Source: Lysobacterales bacterium 66-474 (GTDB lineage: Bacteria > Pseudomonadota > Gammaproteobacteria > Xanthomonadales > Rhodanobacteraceae). Taken from it: a stretch of 64,000 bases of DNA. A program made the position numbers and the translations under genes. The notes beneath the pieces were generated by a model, which worked only from the letters and a program-made list of their open reading frames with translations, was not told the DNA's origin and searched no databases. Positions 35,874 through 44,043 of this stretch are shown here, in pieces (position 1 is the first letter of the stretch; each line of letters opens with the position of its first letter). The stretch is taken from positions 806,001-870,000 of the forward strand of contig MKWP01000015.1 of the NCBI GenBank assembly GCA_001899805.1. The letters run 5' to 3'.

Positions 35874-37309
35874 GATGGCTCGCCGACCGCGAGAATCGAT
35901 GCACGAGTACGTGCCTCATCCAACAGTTCCAAGAGTAGATCAACGTCGGCTTGCGTAGTTTCGTAGCTGGTGATACAGGCGCGGATCACCAACCGCCCGC
36001 GCAAATCGACCGTCGACAACCAGGCCACCCCGGTAGCGACTACGTGGTCAACAATCCTACGCACCACGGTGTCCTGCCGATCTGGTGTGGTGGTGTCGGG
36101 GGCAAAACAGACCAACGGCAGCGGCGACTCGTTGAGCACCTGCCAACCACGGGCTAACAACGCCGAGTGCAGGTATCGTCCCAGCCCAAGCTGCCGGCGG
36201 ATCATCTCCGCGTAGCCATCAATCCCGAGGTTGGCCAAGGCTATGAACAGCTTGAGCCCGATGAATCGCCGCGACCATTGAAGTGAATGGATGTACGGGT
36301 CGCGTTGCTTGCGTGAAGCTGAGGGCATGTAGTCCGTACTGACCGCAAACGCGGTTTCGAGCGGGCGCCAGTCGCGGGAGAGGAACATTCCTGCCCCCAT
36401 AGGCACGCATAACCACTTGTGAGGGTCAATGGTCACGCTGTCGGCCTTCTCAATCCCACACAGCAGTGCTTGGCCTTCATCGGCCAGCATGGCGCCGCCG
36501 GCCCACGCCGCGTCCACATGCAGGTGTGCACCGAGGTTGCGCGCGACGGCGGCAATGCCAGACAGATCATCGATTGCGCCGTGAGCCGTCGTGCCTGCGG
36601 TCGCAACCACGAGCATTGGATCGTATCCGGCATCCGTGGCCACGAAGCTGGCCAGCGTTTGGCCACCGAGGCGCATGCCGTCGCGGGTCGACACCAGACG
36701 CACCGCGTCGCTGCCAAGCCCGGCGCTGCGTGCGATCTTGATCCAGGCAAGGTGAGCTTGGGCCGACACGTAGATCGCCGGTCGTGTGGTGATGCTACGC
36801 AGTCCGTGTTCCGGCCATTCCGGGTAACGCCGTGCCAGCGCAGCCAGCAAGGCCGTGTGATTGGCTTCGCTGCCACCGCTGGTGAAGGCACCGCTCACTT
36901 CGTCCGCCGCCCAGCCGATGCGCGTGCCGAATGTGCGCAACAGCTTGCGTTCGATCTCAACCGCGGCCGGAGCGTGGCTGCGCACCGCCAGCTGCGGGTT
37001 GACCGTCGCCGCGATCAGATCGCCCGCGATGGCCGCCGGCAACGACGGCGGGTTGAACAGACCGAAGTAACGCGGATGATCACTACGAACCGCATGCGTA
37101 CCAAGCAGCTCGAACACTTCGGCAGCAAGCGTTCGCAGCGGAGTGGCATGACTGAAATCATAAACCTGCAAGCGCGCGTTCACCTCGGCGTCCGATGCAC
37201 CACCGCCGACCTGTGCCTCTCTGCGTGCAGCGATGAATTGCGCGGCCGAATCAGCGATCGCACCCAACGCGGTACGCGAATTCTCAAGCAGCGGATCGAT
37301 CGAAGCCAT
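35870..37309 (-). CDS. PLP-dependent group II decarboxylase
   Basis: A 479-residue fold-type I enzyme of the aromatic amino acid/glutamate/2,4-diaminobutyrate decarboxylase group. GAFTSGGSEANHTALLAAL binds the cofactor phosphate, HVDAAWAGGAML carries the Asp that pairs with the pyridine nitrogen, and DSVTIDPHKWLCVPMG contains the Schiff-base Lys (HKW). ATG 37309 has GGAG at seven bases. Its start overlaps the end of the rhodanese gene by 26 bases and its end overlaps the GNAT gene, giving a three-gene row. The substrate is not evident. Confidence 0.88.
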   Translation of the reverse strand: MASIDPLLENSRTALGAIADSAAQFIAARREAQVGGGASDAEVNARLQVYDFSHATPLRTLAAEVFELLGTHAVRSDHPRYFGLFNPPSLPAAIAGDLIAATVNPQLAVRSHAPAAVEIERKLLRTFGTRIGWAADEVSGAFTSGGSEANHTALLAALARRYPEWPEHGLRSITTRPAIYVSAQAHLAWIKIARSAGLGSDAVRLVSTRDGMRLGGQTLASFVATDAGYDPMLVVATAGTTAHGAIDDLSGIAAVARNLGAHLHVDAAWAGGAMLADEGQALLCGIEKADSVTIDPHKWLCVPMGAGMFLSRDWRPLETAFAVSTDYMPSASRKQRDPYIHSLQWSRRFIGLKLFIALANLGIDGYAEMIRRQLGLGRYLHSALLARGWQVLNESPLPLVCFAPDTTTPDRQDTVVRRIVDHVVATGVAWLSTVDLRGRLVIRACITSYETTQADVDLLLELLDEARTRASILAVGEPS

Positions 37310-37703
37310 TACCATGCTCCAGTTCGAAACCTTCATCGAGCCAACCGGTGATTCCGCCGGCCATCAGCTTTACGGGGCGCCCAAGTCGCGCCAGCTTGAC
37401 CGCAGCTCGTGCTGCGCCGTTGCAATGCGGCCCCCCGCAATACACCACGAACAGCGTCGTGTGCGGCCAGCGCCGAAGCTGCGATCCGATGATCTTGCCG
37501 TGTGGGATGTTGATGGCGCCGGGTATATGTCCTTGCGCGAAACGTTCAGGACTGCGGGCATCGATCAGCACGAAGCCGGGCTCTTCCTGCTGCAGGGCTT
37601 CGTGTGTGTCCCAACAGTCCGTTTCGAACCTGAAGACTGCCTCAAAGTGTTGCAGGGCGTGCTGAGGCGATGCCGCAGGAAGGTCAGTGACGGGGTTGTT
37701 CAC
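37284..37703 (-). CDS. Rhodanese-like sulfurtransferase
   Basis: A 139-residue single rhodanese domain. FVLIDARSPERFAQGHIPGAINIPH is the CH2A-type motif and VVYCGGPHCNGAARAA holds the active-site Cys. It starts at a GTG with AGGAG upstream and is divergent from the FtrA-type regulator, sharing an intergenic region with two palindromes. Rhodanese/FtrA pairs recur in this lineage, and a decayed inverted copy of the same pair lies at about 41.8-42.05 kb. Confidence 0.88.
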   Translation of the reverse strand: MNNPVTDLPAASPQHALQHFEAVFRFETDCWDTHEALQQEEPGFVLIDARSPERFAQGHIPGAINIPHGKIIGSQLRRWPHTTLFVVYCGGPHCNGAARAAVKLARLGRPVKLMAGGITGWLDEGFELEHGNGFDRSAA

Positions 37704-37735
37704 GGCTACTCCTGGCGAATGGAAACCGTGGGCAT

Positions 37736-37785
37736 TGTCGAATCAATCGATTCGTTGGAGAATTGGCATAAACGCCAATCTTCGA
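37736..37785. promoter_or_regulatory. paired palindromes between rhodanese and ftrA-type genes
   Basis: CGAATC-AATC-GATTCG (37739-37754) and ATTGGC-ATAAAC-GCCAAT (37763-37780) are both perfect inverted repeats in the 89-base divergent promoter. The first is conserved as a palindrome with changed bases in the decayed copy at about 41967-41982, suggesting a selected regulator site. Confidence 0.65.
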
Positions 37786-37792
37786 TCAAAAA

Positions 37793-38776
37793 ATGCCAAA
37801 TCACATTTTAGCGAAGTGTCCGCGCAGCCCATTGGTGGCCGTCTTGGTCTACGACGGCTTGTGCGGGTTCGAGTTCTCCTGCGCCACAGAGGTGTTCGCA
37901 CTGCCGCGTCCCGAGCTAGATCTCGATTGGTACCGTTTCGAAACTTGTGCTGCGAAACACCGCCCACTGCGCGGACGATTTGGCCTGCGTATCGTTCCCG
38001 ATGCCGGCCTTGATCGGCTCCTCGCCGCTGATACCGTGATCGTGCCTGGCTGGACCAGTGTCGAGACGCCTGTCCCGCGCAAGGTGGTACAAGCGTTGTG
38101 CGAAGCGCACTCGCGCGGCGCTCGGCTGGTGTCGATCTGTTCTGGTGCCTTTGTGCTCGCCGCCACGGGTCTGCTGGACGGCCAGCGCGCGACTACGCAC
38201 TGGCGCTATGCCGACGCGTTGCGGCGTATGTATCCGCGTATAGAGGTTGATCCCGACGTGCTGTATATCGAGGCGGGGCGCGTGTTCACGTCCGCCGGCA
38301 GCGCGGCGGGGCTGGACCTGTGTCTGCACCTCGTCCGCCTTGACTTTGGGTCTGCGGTCGCCAACCAGGTTGCACGACGGTTGGTTATTGCACCACATCG
38401 CGACGGCGGCCAAGCGCAATTTGTGGAGCGCCCGGTGCCCAAGCGAAGCGCGGACCCATTTTCGAAAGTGCTCCAGACGATGCACCGCGCTCTTGGGAGC
38501 GATCAGCCCCTCAGTCAATTGGCAGCGATGGCAGCCATGAGCCAGCGAACTTTCATGCGTCGTTTCAAGGACGCCACCGGGACTACTCCCGCGGCTTGGC
38601 TCGTGGCCGCACGTCTGGCGCGTGCACGCGAGTTGCTGGAGAGCACGTCGTTGTCGATCGATCACATCGCCAGCGAATGTGGATTTGGGAGCGAGACGAC
38701 CTTACGGCACCACTTTCGTCGGCGGCTTCACACCACTCCATCCCTCTACCGCGCCGGCTTTGCACAAATGAAGTGA
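37793..38776 (+). CDS. FtrA-type transcriptional regulator (GATase1-like plus AraC HTH)
   Basis: A 327-residue regulator. Residues about 13-190 form a DJ-1/PfpI glutamine-amidotransferase-like sensor domain (VAVLVYDGLCGFEFSCATEV, ARLVSICSGAFVLAATGLL). Residues about 225-325 carry two AraC helix-turn-helices (LSQLAAMAAMSQRTFMRRFK and SIDHIASECGFGSETTLRHH). This is the FtrA domain order. It is divergent from the rhodanese gene and probably controls it, and possibly the downstream decarboxylase and GNAT genes. The signal is unknown. Confidence 0.87.
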   Translation: MPNHILAKCPRSPLVAVLVYDGLCGFEFSCATEVFALPRPELDLDWYRFETCAAKHRPLRGRFGLRIVPDAGLDRLLAADTVIVPGWTSVETPVPRKVVQALCEAHSRGARLVSICSGAFVLAATGLLDGQRATTHWRYADALRRMYPRIEVDPDVLYIEAGRVFTSAGSAAGLDLCLHLVRLDFGSAVANQVARRLVIAPHRDGGQAQFVERPVPKRSADPFSKVLQTMHRALGSDQPLSQLAAMAAMSQRTFMRRFKDATGTTPAAWLVAARLARARELLESTSLSIDHIASECGFGSETTLRHHFRRRLHTTPSLYRAGFAQMK

Positions 38777-38967
38777 TCACGTTCGCTGTTCAGAAGCTTC
38801 GCTGGTCGGCCTCGCAACCGAGGCTTACAGCGCACAAATGACCCATCAGTCAGAAACGCGGTGTCTTGCCTCCATGGCACGAGGCCATGAGTCGAGTGAG
38901 TTCGACCACTTTTCTTGCCCCCACGACCATCACCTAAACCTGACGGCGGGATCCGCAGGGTGGGTCG

Positions 38968-39303
38968 TCAGGCCTCACGCGTTTTCTCGATCAGCACTGT
39001 GTTGAACTGAATTTCTGCCGGAATGTCCGTGTAGCGCTGCATATCGGCCTGTAGCTCATCCGCGTGCGGCACGAACGCAGCCACAAATGACTCAGAGCTG
39101 TCGAACGCGTAAAAGCAACCAGCTATATATTTTGGCGGAGAGTTTGGCCCCCCGCCCCCGATTCCGCGCTCGACGGTGACGCCACGAAACCCTGGATGGG
39201 AGCTGAGAAGCTCGATGGACCGCGGCATGTGCTTGGACGTGTAATAGTCGAAGTCGAAGCGTCCGTTCGCGACGTTGGGATAGAGGATGCTGACCTTGAT
39301 CAT
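38968..39303 (-). CDS. EthD-family protein
   Basis: A 111-residue ferredoxin-like dimeric alpha-beta barrel protein. IKVSILYPNVANGRFDFDYY followed by TSKHMPRSIELL is the EthD start (YPxxxxxxFDxxYYxxxHMP). The core continues through KYIAGCFYAFDSSESFVAAF. EthD-like proteins assist or carry out small-molecule degradation; this one has no ether-degradation partners nearby. CGGAG lies before the ATG. Confidence 0.8.
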   Translation of the reverse strand: MIKVSILYPNVANGRFDFDYYTSKHMPRSIELLSSHPGFRGVTVERGIGGGGPNSPPKYIAGCFYAFDSSESFVAAFVPHADELQADMQRYTDIPAEIQFNTVLIEKTREA

Positions 39304-39328
39304 GCGTGCTCCGTGAGATTTTTGGTGT

Positions 39329-39560
39329 AGGGGTGTTGAACAGGAAATGCGGGTGAAGGTTGACCATCAGGGTCTCCAGTCCAGCCTGCAGCCAGTTTGA
39401 GCGCAACACTGCGGCATGCGTCTGCTTCCATTTGTACTTGGCGTTCACCAATAATCCGAAGATCAGAAACTGGCCAAACATGTAGACTGGTGAGTAGCAC
39501 AGCGCCACACTGATCCAGTCTTCTGAGCCGCGGACATTCCAGCATGCGTTTGCCCGCAGG
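39329..39560 (-). pseudogene. fragment of a LytS/YehU-type sensor histidine kinase
   Basis: The minus-strand reading has SPVYMFGQFLIFGLLVNAKY (end of a membrane segment), a KWKQTHAAVLRSNWLQAGLE linker and NLHPHFLFNTP, the phospho-acceptor motif of the His_kinase (LytS) family. The reading then ends without the ATPase domain, and no coherent N-terminus precedes it. It is a decayed remnant between the EthD and MarR genes. Confidence 0.7.
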
Positions 39561-39722
39561 AATGACCGTAGTGCCGAACCGTGATTCCATCTGATGGCCT
39601 TGGTCCGGTTGTAGCGCTGGCTTGATGAAGCGACGTGAGTCGAGCCTTTGCTGCCGGCCGCAGCCGTCCGCTTTCGGGAGGCTGGTTGACAGGGCGATGT
39701 GCCAGCCCGCCTAGGCCATCGG

Positions 39723-40241
39723 TCAATCCGTAGGCGCGTGAGAAGGGTCCCGCAAGCGATCCGCGAACGACTTGCGTCGGCAAGCCTGTTCCATACGCCA
39801 CAACGCATCAAAAAGCTCGGGGCCGGCTTCGTCCATCAGCGCTTGCGAGCTTTCGCCCATCCGGAGCAGCGCGTTGCGGAGGCAGCGGATTTCCGTAACG
39901 CCCTTGGTAGTAAGTGCGACAACGGTGCGCCTTCGATCTCGCTTGTCGATGCGGGTCTTGACGAACCCCTGCCTTTGAAGCTGTCTGATCCAGTTGATGA
40001 CCAACGGGTGAGATTGACGCAGCAACGTGGAAATCTCCGTGACGCCCATTGGCCCGTGGTCATCCAGCGCCAACAACGTGGATGTGGTGCGCGGCGGCGC
40101 GGTGACGCCGACTTCGGGATACCAGTCGTCGGCGCCGCGCACGAGTTCGTCAGAAAGCCGTCTGAGCAAGTGCGCAAGATAGGCCGGCCCTTGCCTGCGA
40201 ATGAAATCCTCACCAATCCCCGCTTCTTCGTTTGCCTGCAT
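39723..40241 (-). CDS. MarR-family transcriptional regulator
   Basis: A 172-residue MarR-type winged-helix repressor. MGVTEISTLLRQSHPLVINW is the recognition helix pair and FVKTRIDKRDRRRTVVALT the beta-hairpin wing. It is divergent from a secreted alpha/beta hydrolase, with palindromes in the 97-base intergenic region, so it most likely controls that gene and itself in response to a small ligand. Confidence 0.88.
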   Translation of the reverse strand: MQANEEAGIGEDFIRRQGPAYLAHLLRRLSDELVRGADDWYPEVGVTAPPRTTSTLLALDDHGPMGVTEISTLLRQSHPLVINWIRQLQRQGFVKTRIDKRDRRRTVVALTTKGVTEIRCLRNALLRMGESSQALMDEAGPELFDALWRMEQACRRKSFADRLRDPSHAPTD

Positions 40242-40286
40242 GTTTAGCCCCTTCGACCTGTGCGAAACCCGTTCAGGCTTGACCGT

Positions 40287-40316
40287 TGCTTACTGTTATG
40301 TAAGCATTTACGTAAC
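40287..40316. promoter_or_regulatory. MarR operator candidates
   Basis: Two interlocked inverted repeats: TGCTTAC-six bases-GTAAGCA (40287-40306, perfect) and GTTATGTAA-GCAT-TTACGTAAC (40295-40316, one mismatch). They sit in the divergent promoter of the MarR gene and the hydrolase gene. Confidence 0.7.
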
Positions 40317-40338
40317 TTACTACATATCGGAAGCATCA

Positions 40339-41751
40339 ATGTACTCATTCTTGTCGTCGCGTGCCACTGTCATCATGCATCGTGCACCGTCTGTGCTTGC
40401 AGCTCTGCTGCTGGCCGCGTCGTTGAGGCCTGTCGCGGCATCGCCGGCAAGTCGCACTGGCAATTGCCCTGTCGGCATCTATCAGCTGAAAGATGGCAGC
40501 AAGCTCGACGTCGGCGCGGGCAGTGGCGGCCATCTGCTGTGGCGAAAGGAGGACGGGAGGACCGGCTTGCTGACCCGCGATGGAAAGAATACGTGGACCA
40601 GCACCTTGGGTTGGACGGGGCGTCCGGACGGCAGACACGTGTCATTCGATTGCGCTGAGGAGACAGTCAACTTCGCAGGGTTGTCAGGCAAGCGCATCCC
40701 GTTGCAGGTGACGAACGTTACCTTTCAGGGTGCTGGTGTGCACCTCGCTGGTCGCCTTGTCATGCCACCCGGAGACCAGCGCATACCGATCGTAGTGCTG
40801 GTGCATGGCTCGGAACACGAATCCGCGCTGAAGTTCTATCCCCTCCAACGGCAATTCCCCGCCGAAGGCATCGGCGTGTTCGTTTACGACAAGCGCGGTA
40901 CAGGCAAGTCAGGTGGAACGTATACACAGAACTACCTGCTGCTGGCCGAAGATGCGATCGCAGCAGCCAACGAGGCCAAACACGTTGCTGGCGCGCGTGC
41001 CGGCCGCATCGGTTACCAAGGCGGCAGCCAGGGTGGTTGGGTGGTCCCGCTGGCCGCGAAGATCGAGCCCGTGGACTTCGCGATCGTAGGATTCGGCATG
41101 GCGGTATCACCCCTCGATGAGGTGCGTGAGGCGACTGCCTTTGATTTGACCAGTCGCGGTTACGGGCCCGACGTGGTCGCCAAGGCGATGCACATAGCCG
41201 ACGCCGTATCAACCGTGATTGTCAGCAACTTCCGGAGTGGGTATGACCAACTCGCCGCCGTGAAGGCACAGTACGACCAAGAACCGTGGTTCAAATATGT
41301 GCGTGGCGACATCGTGTACTACCTGCTCGAAACGCCCGAATCCAAGCTGCGTGAACAAGGCCCCACGCTGTTGGCCGGCGTTCCGGCGAATTACGAACCC
41401 ATGCCAGTGCTGCGCAATCTTGACACGCCGCAGTTGTGGATATTGGCCGCCGACGACCACGACACGCCCATCGCGGAAACGGAGCGGCGCTTGCGCACGC
41501 TTCAGGCCAAGGGCAAGCCGATCACGCTTGCGGTTTTTCCGCACACCGAACACGGCATCTACGAGTACGAAACCAAGGAAGATGGCCAACGCGTGGACAC
41601 ACGCAATCCGGAAGGGTACTTCGCGATGATGCGCAACTTCATTCTGAATGGGCGGCTAGGCACGCAACGCTACGGCGATAGCACGATCTATCGTCCGACA
41701 ACGTCAACTACCGGAGCGAGCGCCATTGACGTCTCAACCGGTGCGCCATAG
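40339..41751 (+). CDS. Secreted alpha/beta hydrolase
   Basis: A 470-residue serine hydrolase. ATG 40339 has GGAAG at seven bases and gives a hydrophobic signal (SVLAALLLAASLRPVAA). IVVLVHGSEHESALKFYPLQ is the oxyanion strand, YDKRGTGKSGGTY a typical prolyl-oligopeptidase/esterase loop, and GYQGGSQGGW the nucleophile elbow. The Asp (ILAADDHDTP) and His (FPHTEHGIYEY) complete the triad. A periplasmic or secreted esterase or peptidase role is likely. Control by the divergent MarR protein is inferred. Confidence 0.85.
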   Translation: MYSFLSSRATVIMHRAPSVLAALLLAASLRPVAASPASRTGNCPVGIYQLKDGSKLDVGAGSGGHLLWRKEDGRTGLLTRDGKNTWTSTLGWTGRPDGRHVSFDCAEETVNFAGLSGKRIPLQVTNVTFQGAGVHLAGRLVMPPGDQRIPIVVLVHGSEHESALKFYPLQRQFPAEGIGVFVYDKRGTGKSGGTYTQNYLLLAEDAIAAANEAKHVAGARAGRIGYQGGSQGGWVVPLAAKIEPVDFAIVGFGMAVSPLDEVREATAFDLTSRGYGPDVVAKAMHIADAVSTVIVSNFRSGYDQLAAVKAQYDQEPWFKYVRGDIVYYLLETPESKLREQGPTLLAGVPANYEPMPVLRNLDTPQLWILAADDHDTPIAETERRLRTLQAKGKPITLAVFPHTEHGIYEYETKEDGQRVDTRNPEGYFAMMRNFILNGRLGTQRYGDSTIYRPTTSTTGASAIDVSTGAP

Positions 41752-41835
41752 TCGGGCGCGCGCCGCGCGCATGTGCTTCGCACAAGGCATACACCACTTT
41801 CGACGCGACCGGAGTGCGATGCTGGTCCCGCCAAG
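41752..41835 (-). pseudogene. fragment of an FtrA-type regulator
   Basis: The minus strand reads SKVVYALCEAHARGARP, nearly the same as RKVVQALCEAHSRGARL in the intact FtrA-type gene at 37.8 kb. Only this short piece remains recognisable. Together with the rhodanese fragment that follows, it represents a decayed, inverted second copy of the rhodanese/ftrA pair. Confidence 0.7.
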
Positions 41836-41929
41836 CATCACTACGTGTCGACTGCGACAAGCCGATCAAGGCCCGGATCCGAACGACGCGCAGACCTGGA
41901 CCTTCCACTCAATAGGCCGCGGTTTTGGC

Positions 41930-42060
41930 AATTTTTGATCTGACGTTGACACCCTTGCCACTTTTCCCAACGAACCGACAGGTTCGACAATGCCTACGCT
42001 ATCGGTTCAAGACAGGTTGCCGGGACACGCATGAAGCCCTGCAGCAGGACGACCTGCGGA
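41930..42060 (+). pseudogene. fragment of rhodanese gene and its promoter
   Basis: TGCCGGGACACGCATGAAGC and the bases on either side match the rhodanese gene (protein CRDTHEALQQDD against CWDTHEALQQEE). Just upstream, CCAACGAACCGACAGG matches the intact divergent promoter. About 90 bases including the original start are deleted, so it cannot make a rhodanese. Confidence 0.75.
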
Positions 42061-42090
42061 TCGCAGCATCCACTTGCTGGAGACAACACG

Positions 42091-42819
42091 ATGAAACTAC
42101 ACCTTGGCCAGCGGTTCATCACCGTATACGCGGGCGTGTTGACGCTTGTATTTGCAGGTACCGTGCTAATGGGAGCGACGTCCACCACAAGCAGTGCATC
42201 CTTCGACCAGATCACCGTTCACCGCATTAACCTGGTTGAGCCTGACGGCACGCTGCGAATGGTGATTTCCGACCATGCGAAGTTCCCAGGCCTGTTCCTG
42301 CACGGCAAGGAATACCCGCACCCGCGTCCTCAGGCCGGCATGCTGTTCTACAACGATGAAGGCACGGAGCAAGGTGGCTTGGTGTTTGCCGGCGCCAAAA
42401 ACAAGGGCGGCTACTCCAGTGGACTCAGCCTTACCTTCGATCGCTACAACCAGGATCAACAGCTGCAGTTGATAGGTCTTGATGAAAACAACAAGACGTA
42501 CGCGGGCCTGGAGGTGAATGACGTGCCGCACACGCCCATCCTGCAGTCGATGGCCGAGCTGGAAAAAGTCGAAGCCACGCCAAAGGGGTCGCAGCGGACC
42601 CAGGCAGAAGCGCAGTGGCAGAAACAATACGGCATTACGCGGCGCTACTTCGCCGGCAAGTCGGGTTCTGGCAATTCCGTGGTCATGTTGCGCGATGCCA
42701 ACGGCAAGCCGCGGCTGGCTCTGACGGTCACACCGGCAGGCAAGGCATCTATCGATTTTCTGGATGCTAACGGCAAGGTTCAGCGTACGTTGACGGCAAC
42801 GGATGCCGCGAAGCCCTAG
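42091..42819 (+). CDS. hypothetical exported protein
   Basis: A 242-residue protein with an N-terminal hydrophobic segment (FITVYAGVLTLVFAGTVLMG) that is a signal peptide or anchor. The rest is soluble with repeated beta-strand phrases of similar form (RINLVEPDGTLRMVISDHAK, VVMLRDANGKPRLALTVTPA, IDFLDANGKVQRTLTATD), each a D-x-x-G-x-x-R turn. This suggests a small beta-repeat domain. I do not recognise the family. The TGGAGA site supports ATG 42091 over the upstream ATG at 42031. Confidence 0.7.
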   Translation: MKLHLGQRFITVYAGVLTLVFAGTVLMGATSTTSSASFDQITVHRINLVEPDGTLRMVISDHAKFPGLFLHGKEYPHPRPQAGMLFYNDEGTEQGGLVFAGAKNKGGYSSGLSLTFDRYNQDQQLQLIGLDENNKTYAGLEVNDVPHTPILQSMAELEKVEATPKGSQRTQAEAQWQKQYGITRRYFAGKSGSGNSVVMLRDANGKPRLALTVTPAGKASIDFLDANGKVQRTLTATDAAKP

Positions 42820-42891
42820 CCGAAGGGACCAAAGTTTCAACGATCCAGATTAGCCCTGATACTCAGTCGTGAAAATCACCCAGGTTGTTCC

Positions 42892-43788
42892 ATGAACAAT
42901 GACCTTCAGATTGACCGTGGTGTATTCCCGGTAAGGCATCTCACAGTCGACGTCAAAGGCGTCAGGATCTTCTATCGCGAAGCTGGACCGCCGAACGCAC
43001 CCGTGATCCTGCTCCTTCACGGGTTTCCGTCTTCGTCGCGGATGTTCGGCACGTTGATCCCATTGCTCGCGCCACATTATCGGCTGATTGCGCCAGACTT
43101 TCCAGGCTTCGGTCAAAGTGATGCACCATCGCCCAACAACTTCCGTTACACATTTGATTCCCTCGCGGACTATGTCACTGAACTCTTGCAGCAATTGAAC
43201 GTTTCGCGCTGCGCCCTCTATCTCCAAGACTACGGTGGTCCGATCGGCTTCAGGCTGGCAATGGCACATCCTGAGCGGGTAACGGCACTCATCATCCAGA
43301 ACGCCGTCGCACATGCGGAAGGGCTGTCCGATGCTTGGGCTGGCCGGAAGGCCTTCTGGGCGGATCGTTACGCTCACGAAGAGAAGGTGCGCCAGACAAT
43401 GCTGTCTCCAGAGGGAGCCCGCCAACGTCACCTCGCCGGCGTTCTTCGGCCCGAACTCATCGACCCTGACACATGGTCAGACGAGTTCGCTTTCCTGACT
43501 AAGCCTGGAACGGCTGAGATCCAGCTGGAGTTGGTGTACGACTACCGGTCTAACGTAGCGGCTTACGAGAGTTGGCAAGCTTACCTCAGAGAACACCAAC
43601 CGCCGACGCTCGTCGTGTGGGGCAAGAACGATCCGCTATTCACCATTGCAGGAGCAATGGCATATGGCCGCGATGTGCCTAATGCCGAGATTCACCTGCT
43701 GAATGCCGGCCACTTTGCCCTTGATGAAGAGGTGATCGCGATAGCTGCCTTGATCCAGCGGTTTCTGTCGACGCAGAACCGTGCGTAG
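42892..43788 (+). CDS. Alpha/beta hydrolase (haloalkane dehalogenase/epoxide hydrolase type)
   Basis: A 298-residue hydrolase. ILLLHGFPSSSRMFGTLIPL is the HGFP oxyanion motif; YLQDYGGPIGFRL has Asp as nucleophile, which marks dehalogenases and epoxide hydrolases rather than esterases. WGKNDPLF and NAGHFALDEE provide the acid and base. It would act on small halogenated or epoxide substrates through an alkyl-enzyme ester; the substrate is unknown. It is monocistronic, between an exported protein and an IS relic. Confidence 0.87.
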   Translation: MNNDLQIDRGVFPVRHLTVDVKGVRIFYREAGPPNAPVILLLHGFPSSSRMFGTLIPLLAPHYRLIAPDFPGFGQSDAPSPNNFRYTFDSLADYVTELLQQLNVSRCALYLQDYGGPIGFRLAMAHPERVTALIIQNAVAHAEGLSDAWAGRKAFWADRYAHEEKVRQTMLSPEGARQRHLAGVLRPELIDPDTWSDEFAFLTKPGTAEIQLELVYDYRSNVAAYESWQAYLREHQPPTLVVWGKNDPLFTIAGAMAYGRDVPNAEIHLLNAGHFALDEEVIAIAALIQRFLSTQNRA

Positions 43789-43858
43789 TTTGCAAGACTG
43801 GATGCTGGCTGCGCGGACAAGCAGAGTCTTCGCTTCGAGCCACTGCACCAAAAAACAG

Positions 43859-43960
43859 CGTGTACGGCGATGCTGCTTACATCGGCGCCGACAAGCGGGT
43901 GCTGCAGAAGCGTGGGCGCGCCTAATTTATTGCTGAGAAGCGCTGCAAGGTCAAAACGCC
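43859..43960 (+). mobile_element. IS5-family transposase relic
   Basis: VYGDAAYIGADKRVLQKRGR followed after a stop by IAEKRCKVK resembles the second catalytic Asp region of IS5-type DDE transposases (VxGDAGYxGxxKR). Only about 100 bases remain, with an in-frame stop. The flanks (43789-44043) hold nothing else recognisable. Confidence 0.65.
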
Positions 43961-44043
43961 GGTTGGTAGTTGCATTGGGGTGACAACGACTGTCATGCGC
44001 TTCGCGGTGCCAACTTAGCTACCAGTAGAGGATAGGGTACCGT

